Shown: piece by piece, positions 18,501 through 26,880 of the stretch
How the letters are laid out: every line of letters begins with the position of its first letter
Numbering within the stretch: the stretch's first letter is position 1
DNA from: an uncultured Aeromonadales bacterium
GTDB lineage: Bacteria > Pseudomonadota > Gammaproteobacteria > Enterobacterales > Succinivibrionaceae
DNA: 64,000 bases
Assembly (NCBI GenBank): GCA_902782145.1
Contig: CACZLZ010000003.1
Location: 86,088-150,087, forward strand
Direction: 5' to 3'
Translations under genes and position numbers: made by a program
Notes under the pieces: model-generated
Told to the model about the DNA's origin: nothing
Database searches by the model: none
Seen by the model: only the letters and a program-made list of their open reading frames with translations

Positions 18501-18527
18501 AAAAACAGAAAGAGCGCCGAAGCGCCC
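18501..18527 (-). terminator. Terminator of the DUF3334 gene
   Basis: Minus-strand stem GGGCGC-TTCG-GCGCTC with a stable UUCG tetraloop and a TTTCTGTTTTT tail. A second hairpin, ACCGTC/GACGGT, lies just upstream at 18545-18559. Confidence 0.8.
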
Positions 18528-18621
18528 CGAAAGAAAGGCACACAACCGTCTCTGACGGTCTGCACCACGCACAGTTTTGCCAAACTGAATTCTTTTGCCC
18601 CGCCGGATCCGCCGGCAGGTT

Positions 18622-19341
18622 TCACAGCCCCAGGGATGCCAGAAGGTCGTCCTGCTCCTCGTTGCTCATGACGTCATCCTGCTTTGTGCTTTCAATATGC
18701 TGAAGCCGCTCTGCCTCCACAGTTCCGTTGTTGACGCTCTCAATGAGGGAATCAGGATCAATCTCCTCCGGGGAGTCAAAATCGCGGAGCTTGATGAACT
18801 CTGTGTAGTCCATGGAAAGCTCCATGTAGAAGATGTTGTTCTTTTCCGTGTAGAAGGAAACCCGCCGTGACTGGGGCTTCACCAGATCCGTGTCCACGGA
18901 GATGCGCACCTGGCGGTTCAGGGTAAGCATCTTGGGCTGGGACTGGGTGATGGAGGACTGCAGCTCCTGGCTGACCTTCTTGGTGAAGTCACCCAGGATC
19001 TGGTTCATCAGCTCACCCATGACGTTGCCCACCTCGTCCGAGGTGTAGACCTTGGCCAACTCGTTCTCCTGGATCCCCATGTTCAGCAGATAGTTGGCAT
19101 ACACCTCCATGGCGGCCTCGGCCGTGAAATTGATCACCACCAGTCCGGAAAAAGCACCATCAAAAAGAACAAAACAGCCGATGTCAGGACGCAGGCAGGT
19201 CTTGGAAATGCGCTGGGCCATGGAGGAATAGTTGATTTCGTGATGAGTTGCCTCAGTGAGCACGGAAGTGACCGAATGACACAGCTTCAAAAGGATGTCT
19301 TCTGTCGAAATCACCTTCTTTTCTGGTTTCTTGCTAGCCAT
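18622..19341 (-). CDS. DUF3334 family protein (CheX/CheC-like fold suspected)
   Basis: Conserved protein of Vibrio, Shewanella and Aeromonas relatives, 239 residues from ATG 19341 (GAGG site). The core 'TCLRPDIGCFVLFDGAFSGL' and 'TSDEVGNVMGELMNQILGDF' is the family signature; the second segment resembles the E-x-x-N-x-x-G-N motif of CheX/CheC phosphatases, so a link to chemotaxis or signalling is possible but inferred. An acidic, disordered-looking tail follows. Single gene with its own terminator. Confidence 0.8.
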   Translation of the reverse strand: MASKKPEKKVISTEDILLKLCHSVTSVLTEATHHEINYSSMAQRISKTCLRPDIGCFVLFDGAFSGLVVINFTAEAAMEVYANYLLNMGIQENELAKVYTSDEVGNVMGELMNQILGDFTKKVSQELQSSITQSQPKMLTLNRQVRISVDTDLVKPQSRRVSFYTEKNNIFYMELSMDYTEFIKLRDFDSPEEIDPDSLIESVNNGTVEAERLQHIESTKQDDVMSNEEQDDLLASLGL

Positions 19342-19590
19342 CTGCAGCCTCAATCAAACACTCGCAATACAGACTGTAATTTAAAACAAACCGCAGGAAT
19401 AAAAATGTAATCTAATCACAATCTTTAACATCTCCCGCCCTGCCGGAACAGATGTCTGCCGGGAAAAGCAGAAAAAAACACCAGTTATCCCCCGCCATCT
19501 GGATCTGGATCTGTGCCTGCCGGATCAGATCCCCCGGCAGAAACCTCCAGAAAGGGAAAGACTGTTCCCCGCAAAGCTCAGCAGCGGACG

Positions 19591-19815
19591 TCAGCGGTCG
19601 TTCCGGGGACGGTATTTGAGGATCTCCATCAGGGACAGGAAATGCTGGGGGATGATCAGGATGACCCCCAGAATAATGCAGGTGAAGGCTGTGTAGCGCC
19701 ACCAGGAATCCGGCATGAAACGGAAATACAGTTCGAGCAGTCCAGTGAGCATCAGAATGCAGCCCAGGATATTGAGTGCCTTGACATACCAGGGCAGCCG
19801 GATGATTACCTTCAT
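19591..19815 (-). CDS. Small inner-membrane protein, DUF1418/YbjC-like
   Basis: 74 residues from ATG 19815 (GAGG site). Two hydrophobic helices (about 13-33 and 43-62) with the pattern 'LPWYVKALNILG ... IILGVILIIPQ', resembling YbjC. Function unknown. The family call rests on pattern only. The 249 bp upstream hold no gene. Confidence 0.55.
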   Translation of the reverse strand: MKVIIRLPWYVKALNILGCILMLTGLLELYFRFMPDSWWRYTAFTCIILGVILIIPQHFLSLMEILKYRPRNDR

Positions 19816-19894
19816 TGTTACCTCATGCAGAAAATGATGTCCCGTCTCCCCGGCTGCGCGCGGAACGCGTTTTCCGGACTCCAGGACACAGAAC

Positions 19895-19920
19895 AAAAAA
19901 GATCCCCGGCAAGGGGGATC
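19895..19920 (-). terminator. Terminator of the EF-hand gene
   Basis: Minus-strand stem GATCCCC / GGGGATC followed by six T. Confidence 0.88.
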
Positions 19921-19953
19921 CTCTTCAAAACAGTATGAGCGGCAGCTGGCAGG

Positions 19954-20802
19954 CTACTTCTTGTCCTTGCCCCCGTGAGGGTGGCGGTGAGCACGATCCT
20001 TGTAGTTGGGGGCTGACTGCAGCATCACACCCACGGCATAGTGCCCCAGCTCGCTGGCGGTGACGCCACCGTCCTGGTTGAGATCCAGACTCTTGAAATT
20101 CAGGCCGTCAAACAGCGCCCTGACATTTTCAGACTTGGACTTCTGCCTTTCAGCAAACTGGGCATACTCCTCAGCGGACAGTCTGCCGTCATGATCCTTG
20201 TCAAAGAAACTGAACTCCATGAACTCCATGCCGTTGGGAACCGGCGGCATGCCCATGGGTCCGTGTCCGTGATGAGGTCCGCCATGTCCGTGGTGGGGAC
20301 CGCCATGACCATGATGAGGTCCGTGGGGAGGCTTGCCCCCGGGGCCGTCATGGGGCTTGGGCGGATGCTTGTCACCGGCAGCATGCCCCTTGGGACCGTC
20401 AGCACCGGGACCGCCGTGGGGGCCATGGTGCGGCTTGGGACCGTGATGGCGGCCGTGGTGCGGAGGCGGCGGAGGCGGCATGAAGCCGGCAATGGGCTCC
20501 ACCTTGGAGAGTGCCAGGAATTCATCAAAGGACACCGCACCGTCCTTGTTGGTGTCAGCCTCAGCCAGGGTCTTCACCGAGGCCTTGATGGCATCGGCAA
20601 ACTTCAGTCCGTCCTTCTTGTAGGCCTCAAGTTCGCTTTCAGACAGGGCATGATCCTTGTCTGCGTCATACTTGAACAGCACATCCAATGCATCCATGCT
20701 CACTGCGGCATGGGGAACGTGGAAATGATGGCGGTGGGGACCTGCCAGGGCAGGTGCTGAAAGCACTGCGGCAGAGATCAGAAGAGCCAGAAATTTCTTC
20801 AT
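19954..20802 (-). CDS. Secreted EF-hand protein with His/Pro/Gly-rich central region
   Basis: 282 residues from ATG 20802. A signal peptide (about 1-20, 'SAPALA' cleavage site) exports it to the periplasm or beyond. Four EF-hand loops with the D-x-D/N-x-D spacing lie at residues 46-57, 83-94, 201-212 and 240-251, two on either side of a His-rich segment (about 112-182) built partly of the 7-residue unit HHGHGGP. The His tail 'HRHPHGG' near the end adds more potential ligands. Likely binds Ca2+ through the EF hands and a transition metal (Zn, Ni or Cu) through His; the metal is inferred. It lies 83 bp after the COG0523 GTPase gene, same strand, so a metal-handling operon is plausible. Confidence 0.85.
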   Translation of the reverse strand: MKKFLALLISAAVLSAPALAGPHRHHFHVPHAAVSMDALDVLFKYDADKDHALSESELEAYKKDGLKFADAIKASVKTLAEADTNKDGAVSFDEFLALSKVEPIAGFMPPPPPPHHGRHHGPKPHHGPHGGPGADGPKGHAAGDKHPPKPHDGPGGKPPHGPHHGHGGPHHGHGGPHHGHGPMGMPPVPNGMEFMEFSFFDKDHDGRLSAEEYAQFAERQKSKSENVRALFDGLNFKSLDLNQDGGVTASELGHYAVGVMLQSAPNYKDRAHRHPHGGKDKK

Positions 20803-20885
20803 TGGCAAACTCCACAACTTTGTTGGAAACATAACGCACACCTGTGTGGCATGCGCTATGTTAGATGTGAAATCCGTCCAAAAGT

Positions 20886-21998
20886 TCAGATATTTGCTTC
20901 CTCAGGCTCCAAAAAACTGCTGAAAGCGGGGTCACCCAGCAGCACACCCCGGAAAAGGGACTCAATCTGCTCCCGCACCATAGCCCGCACAATGAACACG
21001 ATCCGGCTGCACCGGCGGTCATCCGGCCAGCTGTCCAGGGTGGTCAGGGGAGAAATGGTGCCGTACACACCGTGGACCACCACCGGACGGGGATCTACAT
21101 TCAGGTTAAGGATCCCCTTCAGGCGGAGCAGGCTGTCGCCGTACTGCATCCGCACCGCCTCCAGGGCCCTGATGATCCGGTCCGCATCCAGGGGCTCGTC
21201 AAACTCCATGCTGAAGGTGGCCACATTAGAGTGGACACTGATGGCCTGTTTCTTAGCCGCCCCCATGCCGACCCGGGAAACCTTCACCGGCTGCACTGAA
21301 CTGGCAACCCCCAGGCTCGCGCTTTCCGTGGCCAGCCAGGCGTTGATCTTCTTGGGATCCCTATCCACTCCGGAATTATAGGGTCCGATCTCGCTGAGGA
21401 TGGCAGGATCCTGTTCACCGTTGAGAACCTTGCACACCCTGACCGAGGGGTTGAGCATGGAAATGACCTTCTCAATCTCCTCATATTCCTCATCATCCAC
21501 CAGATCACTCTTGCTGATGAGAACCAGATCCGCCAGGGCGATCTGCTTGACCGCCTCATACTGGGCCTTGATCTGCTTCCTGATGTTGAGTCCGTCCACC
21601 ACCGTGACAGTGCCGTCAAAGCGGAAGCGCTGGCTGATGAAGGGCTCATATTCAATAAGGCCCACAAGGGAGCCCGGATCCGCCATGCCGGTGGTCTCAA
21701 TAAGCACCCTGCTGAAAGGAGGGATCTCCTTCCGCAGTGCCTTGGAGAGCAGATCCGACAGAGCGTTCACCAGAGAGTTCTGCAAAGTACAGCAGATGCA
21801 GCCAGACTCCAGAAGGACTACCTGGTTGTCCACCTGGCGCACCAACTGGTGATCAATGCCCACCGAACCGAACTCATTGATGAGAACGGCACAGTCCTTC
21901 ATTGCAGGCTGCTTCACCCAGTAGTTCAGCAGCGTGGTCTTGCCGGATCCGAGAAATCCGGTGATGATGTTTATCGGTATGCGTCTGTCCCTGATCAT
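20886..21998 (-). CDS. COG0523 (CobW/YjiA/ZigA-type) metallochaperone GTPase
   Basis: G3E-family GTPase, 370 residues. Walker A 'GFLGSGKTT' (14-22), the metal-binding 'GCICC' (66-70, C-x-C-C), switch 'ETTGMADP' and G4-type 'SKSD' are present, and a CobW C-terminal domain covers about 250-350. Members deliver Zn or other metals to apoproteins. Its neighbour is a His-rich EF-hand secreted protein, which supports a role in metal homeostasis. Which metal is not deducible. Confidence 0.88.
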   Translation of the reverse strand: MIRDRRIPINIITGFLGSGKTTLLNYWVKQPAMKDCAVLINEFGSVGIDHQLVRQVDNQVVLLESGCICCTLQNSLVNALSDLLSKALRKEIPPFSRVLIETTGMADPGSLVGLIEYEPFISQRFRFDGTVTVVDGLNIRKQIKAQYEAVKQIALADLVLISKSDLVDDEEYEEIEKVISMLNPSVRVCKVLNGEQDPAILSEIGPYNSGVDRDPKKINAWLATESASLGVASSVQPVKVSRVGMGAAKKQAISVHSNVATFSMEFDEPLDADRIIRALEAVRMQYGDSLLRLKGILNLNVDPRPVVVHGVYGTISPLTTLDSWPDDRRCSRIVFIVRAMVREQIESLFRGVLLGDPAFSSFLEPEEANI

Positions 21999-22027
21999 GT
22001 GACTGGCCTCTTTTTTAACCTGATCAC

Positions 22028-22036
22028 ATTATAGCA
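22028..22036 (-). promoter_or_regulatory. Extended -10 promoter of the COG0523 gene
   Basis: Minus-strand TGCTATAAT (TGn extension plus perfect -10) about 35 bp before the start codon; no good -35 box. TGTGATCA directly after it resembles half a CRP site. I do not see a canonical Zur box. Confidence 0.5.
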
Positions 22037-22168
22037 GATCGGCGCCCCTCCGGCTCAGATGCCGGAGTGCCAGCATCACCGAAGCCGGGGAGGAGTCTTC
22101 CCTGATGCAAACCGCCGCGAAAAGTTGGATAATGACCCCCAGATCACTGTACTGAAGGAAGGATCAAA

Positions 22169-22414
22169 ATGGCCCGCGATGAAGATTTCAATGAAAACTG
22201 GGAAAGCCTCGACGAGATCGCCGAAAACGAGGACAGTTACGACGATGACAACGGCGGCTGGGACGATGATGAGGCCGGCTGGGGCCGTGAGGTCTACTTT
22301 GACGAGAACGGCATAATGGTGGATCCTTCCCGCGGCGACTTCGATGACGAAGATGAGGACGACGAGGGACCATTCGCCAATTTCGGCTACGAAGCCGGCG
22401 ACGACGAGGAGTGA
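22169..22414 (+). CDS. Small, highly acidic protein of unknown function
   Basis: 81 residues; 35 are Asp or Glu (about 43%). ATG 22169 follows GAAGGA. No signal peptide or membrane helix. Aromatic residues (Trp, Phe, Tyr) are spaced through the acidic background ('GGWDDDEAGWGREVYFDENG'). It could be a DNA-mimic or partner-binding protein; nothing in the sequence decides. A terminator follows. Confidence 0.7.
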   Translation: MARDEDFNENWESLDEIAENEDSYDDDNGGWDDDEAGWGREVYFDENGIMVDPSRGDFDDEDEDDEGPFANFGYEAGDDEE

Positions 22415-22501
22415 GATACCCTCCGCTCATCGGCTCCCCTGACAGACCGCACCTTTCTTGATCCCAGGCACAGCTCCCAGCAGGAGTTTGCCGGATCCCA
22501 G

Positions 22502-22552
22502 GCCGCCCTGGCAGTTCCCCGCAGCAGGAGACTCTGCCCGGGCGGCTCCTTT
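22502..22552 (+). terminator. Terminator after the acidic-protein gene
   Basis: GCCGCCC...GGCAG pairs with CTGCC...GGGCGGC, then TCCTTTTT. Confidence 0.75.
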
Positions 22553-22564
22553 TTCCTGCCTTTT

Positions 22565-24121
22565 TCAGAACCTGTAAGACAGCCCCGCTGTGATCCTGGC
22601 AAAGTTGCCGCCGGATCCCCGGTAGCCGCTGCCCTCCACCCGGAGCCAGAGGCTTTCAGCCAGCTGCCGGGAGTAACTGGCATGCAGGGCCCTGACGGCC
22701 CCCCGGCAGCCCCGGGATCCCGCAAAGCACTGCTCCCCCAGCAGCACCATCCGCCCGAAATTCCCCCTGAACATCAGCCCGCCCTGCAGCCTCAGGTAGG
22801 GATCAGGCCGCCCCGGACTGAAATACACCCCGCCGTCGGCCCGGAACAGAGGAACCCAGTTGGGACTGAGGCGGGAGAAGCCCAACCCCCCGTGCACATC
22901 CGGATGAAGGGAGGTGCGCTCCCGGCGCAGGCTGCCGTGGAACTCAGCACCAAAATTGATCTTGAAGGACTCCCGGAACAGATCCGGATAGGAGTCGATC
23001 CCCACCAGTTTCACCTCGGTGAGAGTAAAGGCGGATCTGGTGATCTGTCCCTGGATCCTAAGCGCCTGGATCTGGCTGAGCTTGGATGCGGAGCTCCAGT
23101 CCTCTGTCATGTCCCCGTAAAGGGGAAGCAGATCAAACGCCAGGCCAGATCCGGCTGTGCTGTCATGCAGATATCCCAGGGAGATCCGGGTGGGCCGGGG
23201 AGCCTTCAGGGGATCTGCACCCATGCCCTCCCGGGCGAGGATCATGTCGCTCTCCGCGGGCCGCAGGACCGCCTCCCCGGTGCCCGCAGTCTCATAGGCA
23301 TGCCGGGCAAAACCGGCAGGGGTGACAAATAGTCGATCATCCCCCACCCACAGGGCGGGGCGGGCCACTGCCATGACCCGGCTGAGACCGGTGGCGCAGT
23401 TGTGGGTGAAAAAGGAGTACTTCACCGGATGGATCTTCAGTTCAAACAGGTGCAGATACAGCAGATCCCGCTCCTGCTTCGCCAGATCCAGGGGATACTC
23501 CCACAAAGATCTCCGCTCCTCGGAGACATAGGTGTAGATGCTGTTGTCATAGGGGGAAAGGGTATAACGCCCCGTGATGGAGCCGGTCAGGAACTGCAGC
23601 AGCAGTGACGAGGCGCCCTCCGTATCCGCCACAAAGCCGAAGCTGTGGCGCTTCATGATCCCGTGGCTGTTAGTCCCTTGGATCATGAGGAACACATGGC
23701 CCATGGAGGACACCGGAGAGGTTTCATCCTCTGCGGCGAAAACCACGGAGAAGCTTTCCGGACTGATGTTCTGCTGATAGGTGTCAAAGTCGGCGCAGCG
23801 GGACACCGCCGGGAGAAAGCCGTAGATAAGATACTGCCGGGCGGGATACTGGCACCAGGCATCAGGATCTGAACCGAAAGCGCTGAGGGTTGCAGCCAGC
23901 TCCGCAGCGGGATCCCGCCAGCCCTCGGGGCTCAGGAAAAACGAACTGCCCGGCTCAATAAGGCTCCGGCCGTGATCATAATGAAGGAGATCCTCCCATT
24001 TCTGCCGGAACTCCCCGGGGAGATCCCCGTAGGACACGGGATCCTCCGCGTCACCTGCTGCCGGCAGGGGCAGGGCCAGAAGCAGCGAGGCCAGGATCAG
24101 AAGGATCGCCGAGTGCCTCAT
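22565..24121 (-). CDS. DUF4105 (Lnb N-terminal-type) envelope protein with probable C-terminal barrel
   Basis: 518 residues from ATG 24121, which gives a signal peptide ('LLILASLLLALPLPAAG'). The open frame reaches 24274, but that stretch lacks a ribosome site. The N-terminal half has the DUF4105 marks 'SSMGHVFLMIQG' and 'KYSFFTHNCATGL' (His and Cys of a papain-like site). The C-terminal half alternates polar and hydrophobic residues and ends 'AGLSYRF', a typical outer-membrane barrel ending. Substrate unknown. Confidence 0.75.
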   Translation of the reverse strand: MRHSAILLILASLLLALPLPAAGDAEDPVSYGDLPGEFRQKWEDLLHYDHGRSLIEPGSSFFLSPEGWRDPAAELAATLSAFGSDPDAWCQYPARQYLIYGFLPAVSRCADFDTYQQNISPESFSVVFAAEDETSPVSSMGHVFLMIQGTNSHGIMKRHSFGFVADTEGASSLLLQFLTGSITGRYTLSPYDNSIYTYVSEERRSLWEYPLDLAKQERDLLYLHLFELKIHPVKYSFFTHNCATGLSRVMAVARPALWVGDDRLFVTPAGFARHAYETAGTGEAVLRPAESDMILAREGMGADPLKAPRPTRISLGYLHDSTAGSGLAFDLLPLYGDMTEDWSSASKLSQIQALRIQGQITRSAFTLTEVKLVGIDSYPDLFRESFKINFGAEFHGSLRRERTSLHPDVHGGLGFSRLSPNWVPLFRADGGVYFSPGRPDPYLRLQGGLMFRGNFGRMVLLGEQCFAGSRGCRGAVRALHASYSRQLAESLWLRVEGSGYRGSGGNFARITAGLSYRF

Positions 24122-24289
24122 CCCGGCGCCCGCAGCCCGGCGGCGGACCCCCCACCGTCCCGGAACAAGCCCGGACAGGATCCGTTGGCAGACAGCCACG
24201 AAAAAAGCCGCCCCGCTTCCGGCAGATCCCCGGAGAAGCCCCGGATCCTGGAATGAGACGGCCTCTGACATCACTTTGATGACAGGATC

Positions 24290-24874
24290 CTACTTTTCAA
24301 ACTGCTCGGCGTAACCCCGGGGCCGGAGAACAGCGTCGGCATCCACCGGATACTTGCCGTTGCGGTCAAGTTGCTCCACTGCCTGGGCCCTCTTGGTGAT
24401 GACATGATCATCCATTTTGGCCACCTCATCGTTCAGCCACTTGACGCACTCCGGAGTGTCCTTGACCTTGGGGGTGACCACCAGAGTCGAATCATACTTC
24501 CACAAAGCACCCGTGGAACTGTCAATGGACGTGCTCAGCAGGCTGGTGGCCAGGAAATCCAGCGTAACTGCGGGATGGACACCGGACTCAAAGCGCTCCT
24601 CGGTGGGCAGGATGCACTGGCTCTCCTGGATCTGGACAGACACCGGCACACCGGTCCGGTGGACACTGAAAGTCTCACCTGGAGCCACATTCTCATGGCG
24701 TGCATGACCACGATCGGAGATAACATTGAACGTTACCACATGATCAAGCCGCTGATCCACAATATCACTGTGGGTTCGCACCTGAAGATCCTGATGATTG
24801 CCTGTGAACATAGTTGCACAGCCTGCAAGGACAGGCAAAGACACCACCACCGGCAAAAGCAGGGAAAGTTTCAT
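24290..24874 (-). CDS. Probable lipoprotein of unknown function
   Basis: 194 residues from ATG 24874 (AAGGAG site). Lipobox 'LPVLAGC' gives Cys19. 'GCATMFTGNHQDLQV' and 'STGALWKYDST' recall small enterobacterial/vibrio lipoproteins that begin CAT and carry a G-x-x-WKY motif. Function unknown. The 291 bp upstream contain its leader and otherwise nothing recognisable. Confidence 0.65.
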   Translation of the reverse strand: MKLSLLLPVVVSLPVLAGCATMFTGNHQDLQVRTHSDIVDQRLDHVVTFNVISDRGHARHENVAPGETFSVHRTGVPVSVQIQESQCILPTEERFESGVHPAVTLDFLATSLLSTSIDSSTGALWKYDSTLVVTPKVKDTPECVKWLNDEVAKMDDHVITKRAQAVEQLDRNGKYPVDADAVLRPRGYAEQFEK

Positions 24875-25165
24875 ACGGTTTGCTCCTTTTGACAAAAGTT
24901 ATTCTGTCCGGCAGGGGAAAACGGACTGAAATTTGGCAAGAAGGGTGATTCTACAGATCTGACCGCCATCTGGCAAACAGAATTTTTGTGACCTGGCACA
25001 CAAGATCAGTATTCCCTGTCCGGGATGCACCATTGGAGCATGCTGCCGGGAACAGGAAGACGGGAAGTTTTAGGTTGACGGCGGAGGTGCCGGAAGAGGA
25101 GGGTCTCCGGAGGGGTGATGAACCGGGGGAAAGGATCCGGCAGAGGTGCTGCCGGCGGGCGGATA

Positions 25166-26254
25166 TCAGACGGCAGGCACAGGCTTCAAGAACACCAGAA
25201 GGGAGCCCAGACCCAGGGACGCGGGCTCACCATCCAGGGCAAACCCGGCCTCTTCCGCCACCGGGAGGAAGTCTGCAAAATGGTGAAAGCGGCTGACGCC
25301 GTTGGCCAGGGCCGCAAAATACAGGCTCTGGCTCTCCACCACCAGGGCGGCCACGTCATTGGGCAGGCGGTCCCCGAAAAAGGAGCTGACCGCCAGCAAA
25401 GCGTCCGGCCGGATGCTCCGCCGGATCAGTTGCAGGATCCCTGCCAGCTGCTCCTGGCTGAAGCATTCCACCAGCTGGCTCATCCACCACAGATCTGCCT
25501 CCCCGGGCAGATCACCGTCAGCGGCCAGGAGATCCCATGGAAAGGTGCTGATCCGCCCCTCAAGGCCGGCAGAGCGGGCGTTCTCCTCTGCCAGGCGGCA
25601 CTGCCCCGGCAGATCAATGATCCGGATCCGGCATTCCGGGAAGGCACCTGCCGCCGCCAGGGCAAACCTCCCGGTGTTGCCCCCCACGTCATGGATGAGT
25701 CCCGGAGTCATCCTGGAGGCAATGCACCTGAGGGCCTCGGCAAAGGAGCGGTCCGAATAAAAGTGATCGTAGGCAAACCAGGAGGTCCGGGCAGGCTCCG
25801 GCAGGCCGGACAGGGCCTGGTAGATAGTGCCGGCCCCGGGGGCAAGCTCCCGGAGCCCCGCCGGGGTACCGGTCCGCAAGGCCTCCCCCAGGTGATCCAT
25901 GCCCCGGCTGCACACATCTGCGGCAAAGTCGAAGTTGGCTGAGGTCATGGGATCTGATGCCAGGAGCCGGCCAGTCTTCGAGAGGCAAAAGCGACCCTGA
26001 TCATCCCCTATCACCACGTCCGCCGCCACGGCCATGTCCAGCAGGAGTTTCACGGCGAACAGATCCATCCCGGATCCCTCGGCCACCTCCCCGCTGCTGA
26101 GGGTCTCATCCCCCTTAAGGCAGTCAAGGCAGGCAAGGATCCCGCTGCGGCGCATGACCGCAAGGCCATTGAAGACAAAGGGCGCCACGGCATAAAGCTG
26201 TGCCAGTTTCACCGCCTGGGCATAGGTCTGATCACCGAATTTCCGCAAAGTCAC
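25166..26254 (-). CDS. APE cluster SAM-dependent O-methyltransferase
   Basis: 362 residues; the GTG start at 26254 has a strong GGGAGG site. A helical/winged-helix N-terminus is followed by a class I methyltransferase domain with the SAM motif 'HDVGGNTGRF' (188-197), as in small-molecule O-methyltransferases. Aryl polyene clusters encode such an enzyme; methylation of the aryl ring hydroxyl is the expected role. It is the last gene of the cluster, 32 bp after the COG4648 gene; in many APE clusters it comes first. Confidence 0.78.
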   Translation of the reverse strand: MTLRKFGDQTYAQAVKLAQLYAVAPFVFNGLAVMRRSGILACLDCLKGDETLSSGEVAEGSGMDLFAVKLLLDMAVAADVVIGDDQGRFCLSKTGRLLASDPMTSANFDFAADVCSRGMDHLGEALRTGTPAGLRELAPGAGTIYQALSGLPEPARTSWFAYDHFYSDRSFAEALRCIASRMTPGLIHDVGGNTGRFALAAAGAFPECRIRIIDLPGQCRLAEENARSAGLEGRISTFPWDLLAADGDLPGEADLWWMSQLVECFSQEQLAGILQLIRRSIRPDALLAVSSFFGDRLPNDVAALVVESQSLYFAALANGVSRFHHFADFLPVAEEAGFALDGEPASLGLGSLLVFLKPVPAV

Positions 26255-26286
26255 CCTTCACCTCCCGTGCAACGGAAAAGAAAGCC

Positions 26287-26880
26287 TCACGCTCCCCCGG
26301 AACGATCCCTAAGCCGGGAGCGGAGCCGGATCCGCACCAGATATTCCGCCCCGAAAAGGAGTCCCATCAGGACATAGGACACCGATCCGGTGTAAATCAT
26401 CCACATATCCCGGGACAACGCCGCCAGCACCGCGGCGGCAGTGCCGTTCAGAAACAGGAAAACGCACCAGATCTCCGTGACCGTCCGGCAGTACCTCCGG
26501 AAAAACGGGGTGCGCTCCTCCGGACTGATCCTGAGGGAGGCGATCCGCTCCACCGCCGGGGTGGAGCGGAGGCTCAAGCCGAAAACCAGCAGAAAACCGA
26601 AGGACACCGCCGCGGGATAGAGGAGAAGGACCTCCGGCACCTGGCAGCAGGAGGCCAGGATCAGCATCAGGATCCCGGCTCCGGCGGTAAGGCGCTCACC
26701 GGCACCCCGCATCCCGCCGGACAGGATCCGGCAGCTCACCGCCCCGGCCAGCACCCCCAGAGCCGGCAGCAGCGCCCCCTGCCGGAGGGCGGCCCAGACC
26801 GCAAAGGGATAGGCCACCGTCAGGATCACCGCCAGGATCCCCGCCCCGCCCCGGAGAAGTCTGATCAGCCGATCAGTCAT
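26287..26880 (-). CDS. APE cluster COG4648 membrane protein
   Basis: 197 residues with five or six hydrophobic helices and the family core 'RYCRTVTEIWCVFLFLNGTAAA'. COG4648 proteins (ApeG-like) occur in aryl polyene clusters; their role is unknown. The start overlaps the end of the ketosynthase gene by 8 bp. Elsewhere this gene usually sits beside the ACP and AMP-ligase genes, so it has moved. Confidence 0.75.
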   Translation of the reverse strand: MTDRLIRLLRGGAGILAVILTVAYPFAVWAALRQGALLPALGVLAGAVSCRILSGGMRGAGERLTAGAGILMLILASCCQVPEVLLLYPAAVSFGFLLVFGLSLRSTPAVERIASLRISPEERTPFFRRYCRTVTEIWCVFLFLNGTAAAVLAALSRDMWMIYTGSVSYVLMGLLFGAEYLVRIRLRSRLRDRSGGA

